A stretch of DNA of 64,000 bases from CAVQBP01 sp963710745 (GCA_963710745.1 CAVQBP010000024.1:930001-994000); one strand, 5' to 3'. Positions 52,496 through 62,454 are shown, numbered from the stretch's first letter. The notes: generated by a model not told the origin, from the sequence alone. Translations and numbers: made by a program.

Positions 52496-53344
52496 CTATG
52501 GTTGAATAACATGTAATGATAATAAAACAATTATTAGAATTCCTAAAGCTATTCTATAGTATATAAAAAGAAAGGTAGTATTTTTTCTCAGGTATTTAAG
52601 CAAAAAATCGATTGCAATATAACCGCTAATCCCTGAAACTATTGTGGAAATAACTAAATTTAAAACCATTGATGAATTAAGAAATGCAAGGGATTCATAT
52701 AATTCAAGTAAACCGCTTGCTAATACTGCCGGTATACTTAATAAAAAAGAAAACCTTGCGGCAGCTTCCCTGTTTAACCCGATAAATAAACCGCCGGTTA
52801 TGGTTGTACCGGAACGGGAAGATCCGGGAATTAATGCAAAGCACTGCGCTATACCTATAATTATTGAGTCTTTTATGCTGAGATCCTTAATTTCCTTTTT
52901 AAATTTTGCAAGCATTTCTGCTAAAGCCAAAATTACAGCCAGACCGATTAAGCTTCCTGCAATTACATATAAATCTTTTGTCAGTGTACCTTCAATAATA
53001 TGTTTAAATGATAAGCCGACAACAACTACCGGGATTGTACCAACAATTATCAGCCAGCCAAGTTTAGAATACTGGCTCTGTTCAGAAAATTTTTTTCTCG
53101 AAGAGAGATTATCATTAAGAAAAGAATTAATAATCTTTATAATGTCTTTCCAAAAATAAATCAGTACTGCAGCTAAAGTACCTAATTGTATAACTGCAAT
53201 AAAAGCTGTCCATTGCTCCGGGTGTTCGGGTGAAATAATATTCATCAGCTTCCCGGCTACAGTTAAATGCCCGGTGCTGCTTACAGGCAAAAATTCGGTA
53301 ATACCTTGAATAATTCCCAGTATAATTGCTTCAAAAATGTTCAA
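52496..53344 (-). CDS. uppP: Undecaprenyl-diphosphatase
   Basis: A 282-residue UppP/BacA-type integral membrane phosphatase that recycles undecaprenyl pyrophosphate for peptidoglycan synthesis. The two signatures are QGITEFLPVSSTGHL at about 14-28 and PGSSRSGTTITGG at about 174-186. Both carry the catalytic residues, and they face the periplasm. Eight TM helices are plausible. The cyclophilin gene follows 8 bases later. Confidence 0.96.
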   Translation of the reverse strand: MNIFEAIILGIIQGITEFLPVSSTGHLTVAGKLMNIISPEHPEQWTAFIAVIQLGTLAAVLIYFWKDIIKIINSFLNDNLSSRKKFSEQSQYSKLGWLIIVGTIPVVVVGLSFKHIIEGTLTKDLYVIAGSLIGLAVILALAEMLAKFKKEIKDLSIKDSIIIGIAQCFALIPGSSRSGTTITGGLFIGLNREAAARFSFLLSIPAVLASGLLELYESLAFLNSSMVLNLVISTIVSGISGYIAIDFLLKYLRKNTTFLFIYYRIALGILIIVLLSLHVIQP

Positions 53345-53353
53345 CCTTCCTCC

Positions 53354-53998
53354 TTAAAATCTGTAAGTAATACCAAGATGAATACCGGCTGAAAAAAAGT
53401 TGAAATTTACATTTTCTCCGGTTACCCTGTTAACTAAGTACAAGTTACCACTCTTCGGCTTTCCGTTAAGTTCATATTTAAGATCGCCGCCGACATTAAC
53501 ATAAATATTATCACTTAGGATTGTATTGCCGTCAACTCTTAGAATTAGTCCCAATCCAACCGATTTATATTTAGTAGAATAATCAATACCTATTGTTTTT
53601 TCGCTGGCAAAAACAAATGGAACACCGAGTCCTCCGCCGAATTTAAATTCGTATCCATTACCCTGGATAACATAGTAGTTTAAAACTGCAGGCATTATAA
53701 TATCATATGTAAGATTATAAGTATTAAAATCCTGATTATAATTAAACGAATTCAATAAATAAGAAAGCTCAAATCCGACCTGGTAATTTTCTTTTAAATA
53801 ACGATCTGCCTCTACCGCAAAAATGATTGCCGAATTGAATGTGTTTAATTGTCCGTTTGCATAAGTCTGATTTAAATAATCTGTTAAGGATGGAGAACTT
53901 ATAAAATCGATCCCCATGCTTGCTTTAAGTTCTGTCTGAGAAAATGATTGAGATGTTATGATAGAAGCCAGGAATAGAGTGAAAAGATAATTTTTCAT
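53354..53998 (-). CDS. Outer-membrane beta-barrel protein
   Basis: A secreted barrel protein. The likely start is the internal ATG at 53998 (MKNYLFTLFLASIITSQSFS is a signal peptide); a longer frame from 54013 adds five residues. The remainder is strand-rich and ends in an aromatic residue (GITYRF), as outer-membrane barrels do. Length after processing is about 195 residues. Function unknown. It ends 9 bases before the uppP start on the same strand. Confidence 0.78.
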   Translation of the reverse strand: MKNYLFTLFLASIITSQSFSQTELKASMGIDFISSPSLTDYLNQTYANGQLNTFNSAIIFAVEADRYLKENYQVGFELSYLLNSFNYNQDFNTYNLTYDIIMPAVLNYYVIQGNGYEFKFGGGLGVPFVFASEKTIGIDYSTKYKSVGLGLILRVDGNTILSDNIYVNVGGDLKYELNGKPKSGNLYLVNRVTGENVNFNFFSAGIHLGITYRF

Positions 53999-54148
53999 TT
54001 TATATTGTGTCAAATAAAGAGTTGATCAATTATACGAGTTTAATTGCTAATTTAATTATTATCTTCATGATAAAAAATTTTCCCTGTCATATTTTGGATG
54101 AATATTATCAATCAACCGGATTAAAGATTAATACTGAGGTGCTGTTTA

Positions 54149-55201
54149 TTATAATTCATCTACTCCTGTTTCCACAACTTTTATCAGACTTTCATGACGT
54201 TTATTTAAGATGACAAAAGAAAGAAAACCGACAACAATAAACAAGACATAAGATATTATATGTGTCAGAAATGCATAAGATAAGCTGATAACTTCTCCAA
54301 ATCCGAAAAGCATTAAAGTAGATTTTGCCAAAGCATGGTATGAACCTGTTCCACCGGGAGTAGGGATTACTACTCCAATCCCGCTTATACTCATTAAAAC
54401 CCAGGCCATTGCAAAATTAACAGGTTTTATGTTTTCCATAAACAATGTATAAAAGCCAAAATAAGAGGACAAAGCGTAAAGGAGCATTATTATTATGCTT
54501 AAAACAAAAGTCAGCAAATAATTTTTTGTACCTTTCAAACTGCTGAAACCCTGTGTAAGCATTTCAAAAATATGTGCAGCTTTACCTGCGGCTTTTTTAG
54601 ATACTTTGTTTAATAACTTAACTATAAAACCGTAAAAATGTTCTTTGAACCTGATAGTTAAATAAATGAATAATATAAAAACAACTATTCCCGCCATAGT
54701 AAGATATAATGCAGATTTTAACCAAGGAAAACTGGCATACAAATCTTCCTGCCATATAAACACAGAAACTAAGACGGAAATACCCAGGAAAATTATATCA
54801 ATTACTCTTTCAACTATTACAGCTCCGAACATGGAAGATTTAGAAAGACCTTCCCACTTACCGATTAATACTGCTCTTGTAACTTCACCAAGGCGCGGTA
54901 CAACACAATTTACGGCATATCCAACCATGAGGGAACCGAATAAATATTTAAGAGAAGTATCCTTCTTTACCGAAAGCAAAATAATTTTCCACCTTACTGC
55001 ACGGACAAAATGAGATAAAAGGAGAGTTCCCGATAAAACTACAATCCAAAATATTGAGGCATTAGAAACTATACTAAGAATTTCACCGAAATTAACATCA
55101 TGAAATGCCACATACAATAAAACTACGGCTAAAACAATTGAGAGTACAAAGTTAAGTACCCCTTTTATATGAATTTTCTTTTGATTACTACCTGAGGTCA
55201 A
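54149..55201 (-). CDS. Flippase-like UPF0104 / LPG synthase TM-domain protein
   Basis: A 350-residue integral membrane protein of the UPF0104/AglD-type family, with about eight TM helices. Typical blocks are SGTLLLSHFVRAVRWKIIL, YAVNCVVPRLGEVTRAVLIGKWEGL and VIPTPGGTGSYHALAKSTLMLFG. It is the TM half of lysyl-phosphatidylglycerol synthases without the synthetase half. Transport of a lipid is suspected for the family but unproved. Its start overlaps the lolA stop by 14 bases. Confidence 0.86.
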   Translation of the reverse strand: MTSGSNQKKIHIKGVLNFVLSIVLAVVLLYVAFHDVNFGEILSIVSNASIFWIVVLSGTLLLSHFVRAVRWKIILLSVKKDTSLKYLFGSLMVGYAVNCVVPRLGEVTRAVLIGKWEGLSKSSMFGAVIVERVIDIIFLGISVLVSVFIWQEDLYASFPWLKSALYLTMAGIVVFILFIYLTIRFKEHFYGFIVKLLNKVSKKAAGKAAHIFEMLTQGFSSLKGTKNYLLTFVLSIIIMLLYALSSYFGFYTLFMENIKPVNFAMAWVLMSISGIGVVIPTPGGTGSYHALAKSTLMLFGFGEVISLSYAFLTHIISYVLFIVVGFLSFVILNKRHESLIKVVETGVDEL

Positions 55202-55805
55202 TAACTTTGCTTCCTTCCGGGGGCGTAAATGAAAATTGCGAATCAGAAAAAATTTGATTCAGTTTATAGTTTGAAAGCTCAATGGTTATATGGGAATTAT
55301 CCTTTCCCGTAATTTCAATTTTTTTAATAAGATCATCTCTGTTTATCCAAAATTTGGCTTGAGCAAAATTTAAATCAGAATTTTCATCAGGTATTAACAT
55401 TAAAACATTATTATCATTTTCATCTGTTTCCACCTTAGACCTGGACGGGAAATCAAATATCATCTTATTAAATGAAAACATAGAAGCATCAGAATCATCA
55501 TAACCTGTAATAATTACTTTATTTTGTTTTTTATTGTAATTCCAGTTTGTTGAGCCATTTGAAACTATTGTAGAAGACCCGGTTTCGATTTTTATGTTAT
55601 TTTCTTTTTTATAAAAAAATTTGCCGTATAATTTTTTACTATTAGGCGAATACTGAATAAAATCAGCTGAAAATGATGAGATTGAACTATATTTATCCTG
55701 AATTTTTTTTAACAGAAGATTACCATTTTGCGCTGAAATAAAAGGAAAGAAAAATAAAATTATAAATATTCCGGGATATATTTTTTTCATTAATTCAAAT
55801 TTCAA
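55188..55805 (-). CDS. lolA: Outer-membrane lipoprotein carrier protein LolA-like
   Basis: A 205-residue exported protein with a signal peptide (GIFIILFFFPFISAQ) and a LolA-type half-barrel. Family features include SSFSADFIQYSP, LYGKFFYKKENNIKIE, the NGSTNWNYNKKQNKVII strand and a C-terminal SYKLNQIFSDSQFSFTPPEG-like tail. It would shuttle lipoproteins across the periplasm. The next gene's start lies inside its 3' end, a sign of translational coupling. Confidence 0.88.
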   Translation of the reverse strand: MKFELMKKIYPGIFIILFFFPFISAQNGNLLLKKIQDKYSSISSFSADFIQYSPNSKKLYGKFFYKKENNIKIETGSSTIVSNGSTNWNYNKKQNKVIITGYDDSDASMFSFNKMIFDFPSRSKVETDENDNNVLMLIPDENSDLNFAQAKFWINRDDLIKKIEITGKDNSHITIELSNYKLNQIFSDSQFSFTPPEGSKVIDLR

Positions 55806-55925
55806 ATATTAATCAAATAATGTTTTTTGTTCTACAAATTCATATAAAAATTTGTTTCAAATTTAAGAATAATTGTCTGTATAAAAAATTTGGTATGCTG
55901 CAAAGAAGATCTGAAGAAATTCAAT

Positions 55926-56273
55926 TTAATCTTTCTTTAAATCATCAAAAGCTTCATTTACAGTATTACAAACAGGTAAAACACGGTCGAGCTGTGTTAT
56001 TTTTATAAGAGAGTATACTTTTTCGGATGGAGCGGCAATTCGCATGCTTCCGCCGGTAGAATGCAGGATCCGGTTCGCGACAAGTATTGCACTTAAGCCG
56101 CTGCTGTCGCAGGTTTCCACTTCACTCAGATCTAGAATAAGTTTTTTGTTTTCTTCTACTTTCAGAAGAAGAGTAAATTCACCCTTAACAAGCCCGGAAA
56201 TACTTGTATCAAGTCTTTTCTCATTTAGTTTAAATATGGTTATACTATCAATTTTTTTAATTTCAAAATTCAT
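55926..56273 (-). CDS. STAS-domain anti-sigma factor antagonist
   Basis: A 115-residue stand-alone STAS domain. The conserved phosphorylatable Ser lies in the CDSSGLSAILVANR loop, and the common start KIDSITIFKLNEKRLD is present. Such proteins switch partner sigma or phosphatase modules by phosphorylation, or serve lipid-transport complexes (MlaB-like). No kinase is adjacent. It is encoded two bases after the upstream gene (56276-56812), so the two are surely co-transcribed. Confidence 0.92.
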   Translation of the reverse strand: MNFEIKKIDSITIFKLNEKRLDTSISGLVKGEFTLLLKVEENKKLILDLSEVETCDSSGLSAILVANRILHSTGGSMRIAAPSEKVYSLIKITQLDRVLPVCNTVNEAFDDLKKD

Positions 56274-56275
56274 TA

Positions 56276-56812
56276 TCAGCCTTGAAAAATTTTAAGACAC
56301 TCCAGAAAATTTTTATAAGAAATCTCGGCTTCAGCTTCAGTATCTTTAATTTGAACATTATAATATAAGTCCGAATTTGGTTTGGCAAATCCGACCCTTA
56401 TCGGTACTTCAACTACTGACGAAATATAACTGTAGAATAAATTGTCGCTCCTGTTTAAATCCAAAACAACCTGGAACATCATTCCATTTAATTTCGAAAT
56501 TATTTTAGTAGAAGGGAGCTTTAATACATTTACATCTGCCAAAGTATGTTCAATAACCCTGTTTCTAAATCTTAACGGCATTAAACTTACCCTGAAATCA
56601 TAGGTTAAAGCCGAGGCATGCTTTTTATTGTCTTCTAAAAAATAAAGCACCTGCATCGAGTGAGCAAAATCCGCATCATTCTGCGGCATTAAGACCAAAA
56701 ATTTAAAAGCTCTTTTAAAAAATTCTGTAAAAGTCTGATCTTTATTCTGTTTATCTTTTAATTTCCAGTCAACAACCGTATGTGCAATTTTATCTTTTAT
56801 TAAATCAAGCAT
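56276..56812 (-). CDS. Hypothetical protein, possibly heptosyltransferase-like fold
   Basis: A 178-residue soluble protein I do not recognise with confidence. It has a short helical start (MLDLIKDKIAHTVVDWKLKD). In the second half, FQVVLDLNRSDNLFYSYISS followed by PIRVGFAKPNSDLYYNVQI recalls the C-terminal half of GT9/heptosyltransferase-type proteins (DUF6913-like members in Bacteroidota). It lies between ligA and a STAS gene with four and two bases on either side. No catalytic residues can be named. Confidence 0.6.
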   Translation of the reverse strand: MLDLIKDKIAHTVVDWKLKDKQNKDQTFTEFFKRAFKFLVLMPQNDADFAHSMQVLYFLEDNKKHASALTYDFRVSLMPLRFRNRVIEHTLADVNVLKLPSTKIISKLNGMMFQVVLDLNRSDNLFYSYISSVVEVPIRVGFAKPNSDLYYNVQIKDTEAEAEISYKNFLECLKIFQG

Positions 56813-56815
56813 ATT

Positions 56816-58834
56816 TTACTCAAATTCATTTAGTAATTTAATAAATTCTTTCTCATTAATCGTTTTTATTCCCAATTTTTCTGCTTTACTAAGTTTTGAA
56901 CCCGGATTTGCTCCAATCAATACATAATCCGTATTTTTGCTTACACTTGAAGTTACTTTACCTCCCAGGTTAACTATTTTTTCACCTGCTTCTTCACGGG
57001 AGAAACCGGATAAAGTTCCGGTCAAAACAAAACTTTTATCCGAAAATAAAGTATTTTCTTTTATTTTGCTTACACCGGAAAATTGTAAACCATGTTTTTT
57101 CAACCGCTTAATAATATTAAGATTATTTTTATTTGAAAAGAACTTTTTTACACTTCCGCTTATACTTGGGCCGATTTCGTGAATTGAAGAGATTTCTTCT
57201 TCGGAAGCACTGATTAAGTTATCGATGCTGTTAAGACCATCGGCTAACTTTTTTGCAGCTCCCGAACCAACATATCTAATTCCAAGTGCAAATAAAACTT
57301 TTGCAAATGGTTGTTTTTTACTTTTCTCAATCGAATTTAACAAATTATCTACACTTTTTTCTCCAAGTCTATCAATATTTACTAATTCTTCTCTTTTTTC
57401 TTGTAAATCATAAATATCAGCATATGTTTTTAAAAAACCCATTTCAACAAAAAGATTTATTAAGGCTTCTCCCAATCCTTCTATATCCATAGCGCCGCGT
57501 GCGGCGAAATGTTCGATTCTTCCCTTCACCTGTGCTGGGCATTCTGAATTTACGCAATAATAAGCTACTTCATCCTCAGGTTTAAATAAAGATGAACCGC
57601 AGACCGGACAATTTTCCGGAGGTTTAACATGTTTGCTTTTTTTATCCCTTTCACTTAAAATGACAGAAACTACTTTTGGAATTACATCACCGCCTTTTTC
57701 TATTACGACTTTATCACCTTCCCTGATATCCTTTCTTTGTATTTCATCAAAGTTATGAAGAGTTGCCCTGCTTATTGTAGAGCCCGACAGAAAAACAGGC
57801 TCAAGTTCCGCAACAGGAGTTAAGGTACCAATTCTTCCCACCTGCCATGTAATTTTATTTATTCTTGTGAAGGCCTGTCTTGCTTTGAATTTAAAAGCAA
57901 CAGCCCAGCGCGGTGATTTTGCAATATTACCCAAAATCTTTTGATGTGAAAGAGAGTTAACTTTTATTACCGCTCCGTCAATTTCATATTCCAGCGATTC
58001 TCTTTTTTCTTCGAGCTCATGACATACTTCCAGTACCTGTTCAATACTATTACAAAGTTTAACTTCTGGGTTAACTCTGAGACCAAGCTTTTTTAGTATG
58101 TTAAGATTTTCGTGCTGGGAAACCAGGTTATCCCCGGGAGAAATTAATGTGTAAACAAAAATATTGAGAGGCCTTCCGGCAACAATTTTTGGATCCTGCA
58201 TTTTCAAGGTACCTGCAGCTGAATTCCTTGGATTTGCAAAAAGTTTTTCTCCTTTACCTTCTCTTTCTTTATTCAATTTTAAAAAATCATCCACATTTAT
58301 GAAGATTTCACCTCTTACTTCAATATCATTTAATGAATAAGGAACGGAACTTATCTTTTTAATTTTGAGAGGAACTGCCTTTATTGTTTTTACATTTGTA
58401 GTGATTTCTTCACCGACAAATCCATCTCCTCTCGTAGCCGCTGTATTTAAATAACCGTTAAGATAATGAAGGCTGACAGAAGCGCCGTCTATTTTTAATT
58501 CTACAACGTATTCAATTTTTTCGTCTTGGGGTAATGCTTCCCTGACACGCCGGTCAAAATCAAACAGATCTTCTTCATTGTAAGTATTTGCCAAACTCAG
58601 CATTGGAATTTTATGCGTTACCGGATTGAATACTTTTGTCAGGTCTTTTCCAACGCGTTGAGTTGGAGAGTCGGGAGTAATCAGATGAGGATTTTCTTTT
58701 TCAAGTTTTTCCAGTTCTTTAATCAGCTTATCATATTCTTCGTCGCTAATAGACGGATCGGAAAGTATATAATACCTATAATCATGATCTCTAATTTTTT
58801 CACGAAGATTTTCAATTTTATCTTCAATATTCAT
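56816..58834 (-). CDS. ligA: NAD-dependent DNA ligase
   Basis: NAD+-dependent DNA ligase of 672 residues, normal length, that seals nicks in replication and repair. Domains in order: Ia (IENLREKIRDHDYRYYILSDPSISDEEYD), adenylation with the lysine in VELKIDGASVSLHY, OB fold, zinc finger (CPVCGSSLF then CVNSECPAQ), HhH repeats (GLGEALINLF and similar), and a C-terminal BRCT domain (FVLTGTLSGFSREEAGEKIVNLGGKV). All key motifs are intact. Downstream genes follow within four bases. Confidence 0.98.
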   Translation of the reverse strand: MNIEDKIENLREKIRDHDYRYYILSDPSISDEEYDKLIKELEKLEKENPHLITPDSPTQRVGKDLTKVFNPVTHKIPMLSLANTYNEEDLFDFDRRVREALPQDEKIEYVVELKIDGASVSLHYLNGYLNTAATRGDGFVGEEITTNVKTIKAVPLKIKKISSVPYSLNDIEVRGEIFINVDDFLKLNKEREGKGEKLFANPRNSAAGTLKMQDPKIVAGRPLNIFVYTLISPGDNLVSQHENLNILKKLGLRVNPEVKLCNSIEQVLEVCHELEEKRESLEYEIDGAVIKVNSLSHQKILGNIAKSPRWAVAFKFKARQAFTRINKITWQVGRIGTLTPVAELEPVFLSGSTISRATLHNFDEIQRKDIREGDKVVIEKGGDVIPKVVSVILSERDKKSKHVKPPENCPVCGSSLFKPEDEVAYYCVNSECPAQVKGRIEHFAARGAMDIEGLGEALINLFVEMGFLKTYADIYDLQEKREELVNIDRLGEKSVDNLLNSIEKSKKQPFAKVLFALGIRYVGSGAAKKLADGLNSIDNLISASEEEISSIHEIGPSISGSVKKFFSNKNNLNIIKRLKKHGLQFSGVSKIKENTLFSDKSFVLTGTLSGFSREEAGEKIVNLGGKVTSSVSKNTDYVLIGANPGSKLSKAEKLGIKTINEKEFIKLLNEFE

Positions 58835-58846
58835 ATAATTATTTTC

Positions 58847-59707
58847 TTACAAAACCGGTGGATTACTTAAATATTTTAATCCCCCCTTATTTATTGAAAC
58901 ATATTTTACCTGTCCTCTTTTACCTTCAAAATTTAATGATTTGTTATTCAGGTTAAGTTCAATGCCGCTTGAATTACCAATAGTAATTTTAAAATTATCC
59001 CCTGCAACAACATCTTTTTGGGAATGAGGAAATAAAATAAAATCATCTACTTTTTTATCATCTACAATTATCTTGATCCAGGATGTATCTTTAGACATAA
59101 TAGTTAAGTTCAAGCTATCGGATGAAATTGATTTATTCGCCAGGGAGTCTGTTTTCTCATTGGCGATATATCTCTGTTTGTTTTCTTTAATAACCTGTTC
59201 AATCGGCTTTTCAGGAACAATGATTTCGTGAGACTGACGGAGAAAGAAGAAGTACATAATCGCGAATATAGCAATTATTCCGACAAATATACTGCTCAAA
59301 ATAACTTTTTTTCTACTATTTGGCAGATCTGAGGGATTGGTTACCGGGGATTTAACAGCACTATAAACATGAGGAGAAGATGCCGGTTCTCTTGCAGGTT
59401 CTTTTTTTACTTCTCTTGCTAATTCAATCGGTCTTTTGGTTTCCTGCTTAGCAGGTTCTTCTTCGTAAGGGATCCCTTTTTTAGAAGCTTCATATTTTTT
59501 AATAATAATATTTTCATCCAGGTTTACAGCCTTTGCATATTGTTTAGTAAATGCTTTCACATACAACTCTGGCAGAAAAGAGAAATCCCCGTTTTCCATT
59601 GCTTCAATAAATTTTATATCGATTCGTGTAACATTGGAAAGCTGCTGGATGCTTAAATTACATTTAATTCTGGCCTGTTTTAATTCTTCCGCTAATTGTT
59701 CAAACAT
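58847..59707 (-). CDS. RodZ-like helix-turn-helix membrane protein
   Basis: A 286-residue protein. An N-terminal HTH (about 8-65, LSIQQLSNVTRIDIKFIEAMENGDF, then LPELYVKAFTKQYAKAVNLD) resembles RodZ/HTH_25. A low-complexity linker and one TM helix (about 134-157) come next, followed by a C-terminal periplasmic region similar to DUF4115 (DTSWIKIIVDDKKVDDFILFPHSQKD). RodZ couples cytoskeletal MreB to cell-wall synthesis, but related proteins occur without it. It lies directly upstream of ligA on the same strand. Confidence 0.85.
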   Translation of the reverse strand: MFEQLAEELKQARIKCNLSIQQLSNVTRIDIKFIEAMENGDFSFLPELYVKAFTKQYAKAVNLDENIIIKKYEASKKGIPYEEEPAKQETKRPIELAREVKKEPAREPASSPHVYSAVKSPVTNPSDLPNSRKKVILSSIFVGIIAIFAIMYFFFLRQSHEIIVPEKPIEQVIKENKQRYIANEKTDSLANKSISSDSLNLTIMSKDTSWIKIIVDDKKVDDFILFPHSQKDVVAGDNFKITIGNSSGIELNLNNKSLNFEGKRGQVKYVSINKGGLKYLSNPPVL

Positions 59708-59806
59708 TATATAATTTTATAATTTGATTTAGGGTTATGAAAAAATATTAAAAATATTCAATTTTGAGCCGAAAAGTAATGAGCTTCCGGCTTCAAAATT
59801 TATAAG

Positions 59807-61186
59807 TTATCCGGTTCTAACTAATTTAGCTGCAAAAGCACCATCCATATGATGAATATGAGGGAAAGTCTGGATACATCCGTTCTCATCTACAAGTTCA
59901 CGTGAAAAACTTTCGACTGCATTAATAAGTTTAAAGTTATCATATTTATCCAGGAATTTTTTAACTATTTCAAAATTTTCTTCCGGCTCAATTGAACATG
60001 TACTATAAACCAAAATACCGTTCACTTTGACCAAAGTAGAAGCTTTTTCCAGATAATTATACTGCGAATCATTCATTGATCTTATATCAAGAAGATCCTT
60101 TTTCCATTTTATATCTGGTTTTTTTGATATGGTTCCTGTACCCGAGCATGGAACATCTGCCAAAACCCGGTCAAAACCTCCTGAAGTAAATTCCATTGCG
60201 TCGTTGGTTATAGTTTTAATAGATTTAAAGCCTAACCTGTCTATATTCTTTTTAACTAACTTTAACCTGCTTTCGTATTTATCAACTGAAACAATCTCAC
60301 CCTGATCATTCATTAAGCTGGCAATATAAACAGACTTCCCGCCAGGCGCTGAGAATAAATCAAGAACGCGCATACCCGGTTCAGGGGATAAAAGCCTGCA
60401 GGCAAGTCCCGCACTTTCATCCTGAATATTAAAATAACCTTTTTGATAATATTCCCACGATGTAATATTAGTAAGGTTTAATAATTGAAAAAATTCAGGC
60501 AGATACCTTCCCGGCATATACTTTAAATTAACGGCATCCAATAATGATTTGAATTCTTCGGGACTTACTTTTGTAGTATTTATTTTTAAAGTTAAAAAAG
60601 GTTTTTCATTATTTGCCAGAAGCAATTTCTCGGTTTCTTCTCTTCCGAACCGCGCCAAATATCTTTTTACCATCCATGAAGGATGTGAATAATATGCACT
60701 TAAATATCCGGGAAGATCTTCATTCGGATCAGGATACCTTATTCCGTTTTTATTCCTGATAATATTTCTGAGAATTGCGTTGGTTAAATCAGCGGGTTTC
60801 TGCCCTTGGAGCTTTTTGACAAATTCCACGGCTTCATTAACAGCAGCATGATCCGGAACCCTGTCCAAAAATAGTATTTGATAGAGGGCCACTCTCAAAC
60901 CATTTTTTAAATTAGGAATTGCTTTTGAGAATTGTCCTTTATAGAAACCGTTTAATACCCAGTCAAGTCTTCCCATCCATCTTATAACACCATGGACAAT
61001 TTCATACAGCAAGGCTTTATCAGCGCCGATAAGTTCGGAGTTTTTCATTTCATTATCCAAAAGCTTTTCCAAATACGCATCCGTTCGTTCAACTCTATTC
61101 AAAATTTTAACAGATAAACCTCTAACACCTTCATACAGTTCAGAAACATAATGCTGTTCCAGTTTATTATCTTCAGGCTGTTCCAT
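59807..61186 (-). CDS. rsmB: 16S rRNA (cytosine967-C5)-methyltransferase RsmB
   Basis: A 459-residue Fmu/RsmB-type rRNA methyltransferase. The N-terminal NusB-like helical domain covers about 20-160 (AVNEAVEFVKKLQGQKPADLTNAILRNI). The catalytic Rossmann part has the SAM motif VLDLFSAPGGKSVYIASLM. The two catalytic cysteines are in DVPCSGTGTISKKPD and YSTCSIEPEENFEIV. It modifies C967 in E. coli; the exact position here is inferred. It ends 100 bases before the RodZ-like gene. Confidence 0.95.
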   Translation of the reverse strand: MEQPEDNKLEQHYVSELYEGVRGLSVKILNRVERTDAYLEKLLDNEMKNSELIGADKALLYEIVHGVIRWMGRLDWVLNGFYKGQFSKAIPNLKNGLRVALYQILFLDRVPDHAAVNEAVEFVKKLQGQKPADLTNAILRNIIRNKNGIRYPDPNEDLPGYLSAYYSHPSWMVKRYLARFGREETEKLLLANNEKPFLTLKINTTKVSPEEFKSLLDAVNLKYMPGRYLPEFFQLLNLTNITSWEYYQKGYFNIQDESAGLACRLLSPEPGMRVLDLFSAPGGKSVYIASLMNDQGEIVSVDKYESRLKLVKKNIDRLGFKSIKTITNDAMEFTSGGFDRVLADVPCSGTGTISKKPDIKWKKDLLDIRSMNDSQYNYLEKASTLVKVNGILVYSTCSIEPEENFEIVKKFLDKYDNFKLINAVESFSRELVDENGCIQTFPHIHHMDGAFAAKLVRTG

Positions 61187-61191
61187 AATTA

Positions 61192-62454
61192 TTAACTATT
61201 ATATCCTCTTTCAGTTCTTAAATTTTTAGTTAGTTCGAATATTTTTCTGAATAATTTCTCTTCAGGATTATTCATTTCTTTATTCCTTCTGATTAATACC
61301 TTTTTTGCAGTACTAATACTTTTTTCCACATCATAGGTACTAATTGAATCATTCCCGCCCCATGAAAAAGAAGGTATGTATTTTTCTGGGAAACCGGTAC
61401 CGAATATATTACATGAAAAACCGACAGTTGTTCCGCTGTTAAACATAGTATTAATTGCGGTCTTTGAATGATCGCCCATTATAAGTCCAAGAAACTGCTG
61501 ATTTGTATTTACTTCGTTCCCGTTTACAAAAGCTTTAATATGCCCGTAATTGTTTTTTAAATCCGAGCAATTAGTATCAGCTCCAATGTTAACCCAGCTG
61601 CCTATGTATGCATGTCCGATAAATCCTGAATGCTGCTTATTAGAAAGAGGAAGGAATACAGAATTCTCTATCTCTCCGCCGACTTTGCAGGTATTGCCGA
61701 TTGAAACATTTGCATAAATTGTAGCACAGCTCTTAATTTTTGAATTTTCATCAATAAATGACGGACCTTCAATTACAGCGTTTGGTAAAATATTTACATT
61801 TTTACCAATATAAACAGGACCGTTTGAAGCATCAAGCACTACTCCGGGTTTTAAATTTGCTCCTTCACTTATATAAATATTATCCTTTTCTATTAAATGA
61901 ACGCCATCAAAATTTTTCCTGTTCAAGTTGTTCTGAATATTAACAGTTTTCATTAAAAACTTGTAGTCATTTAGAAGTTCACTTGCATTGTTATGAATTA
62001 AATCCCATGCATAATTGATAACGGAAATTTCAACAGTTTCAGATGCTGAATTATTAAAATCAGAAATACTTAGTAAATCATTTAATTTGGTCTTAACTTC
62101 TTCAAGATTTTTTCCTGATATCCTTGCAGCAATTAATACATCATTAAATATATAAACTTTATTTTCCCCGGATAAGGGAATTATTTCAGCTAAATTTGAT
62201 GGTGCTAAAATTCTTCCATTAATAAAAAGGCATTCATTGTCGTTTATCGTATTAACTTCCAGATCCTGGTTATAATCTTTTACAAAATCTTCAATATATG
62301 ATCTGCAATGAAGAGAATATTTGGTATCCGGGTAGGCGCCGATAATTTTTTCACGAAGTGTTCTCATCCCGCACAAAAGATCATATACAGGACGGTAGTA
62401 GACCAATGGTTCCAGCTGCAAAAAATATTCATCTTCAAAAATGCAGAGCTGCAT
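61192..62454 (-). CDS. GlmU-type bifunctional/acyltransferase-like protein (Bacteroidota alternative form)
   Basis: A 420-residue protein of the alternative GlmU-like type found in Bacteroidota and Chlorobiota. The N-terminus (LCIFEDEYFLQLEPLVYYRPVYDLLCGMRTLREKI) replaces a normal pyrophosphorylase site. The C-terminal part is a left-handed beta-helix of hexapeptide repeats (IYISEGANLKPGVVLDA, IYANVSIGNTCKVGGEIENSVF, GHAYIGSWVNIGADTNCSDLK). It is predicted to join uridylyl and acetyl transfer in UDP-GlcNAc formation, but whether both activities are present is unknown. It starts upstream of rsmB with a five-base gap. Confidence 0.85.
   Translation of the reverse strand: MQLCIFEDEYFLQLEPLVYYRPVYDLLCGMRTLREKIIGAYPDTKYSLHCRSYIEDFVKDYNQDLEVNTINDNECLFINGRILAPSNLAEIIPLSGENKVYIFNDVLIAARISGKNLEEVKTKLNDLLSISDFNNSASETVEISVINYAWDLIHNNASELLNDYKFLMKTVNIQNNLNRKNFDGVHLIEKDNIYISEGANLKPGVVLDASNGPVYIGKNVNILPNAVIEGPSFIDENSKIKSCATIYANVSIGNTCKVGGEIENSVFLPLSNKQHSGFIGHAYIGSWVNIGADTNCSDLKNNYGHIKAFVNGNEVNTNQQFLGLIMGDHSKTAINTMFNSGTTVGFSCNIFGTGFPEKYIPSFSWGGNDSISTYDVEKSISTAKKVLIRRNKEMNNPEEKLFRKIFELTKNLRTERGYNS

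Noticed and set aside
54007..54213. A 68-residue plus-strand ORF between the barrel and flippase-like genes.
   Set aside because: It overlaps the 3' end of the flippase-like gene and has no ribosome-binding site or recognisable protein; it is taken as a shadow frame.
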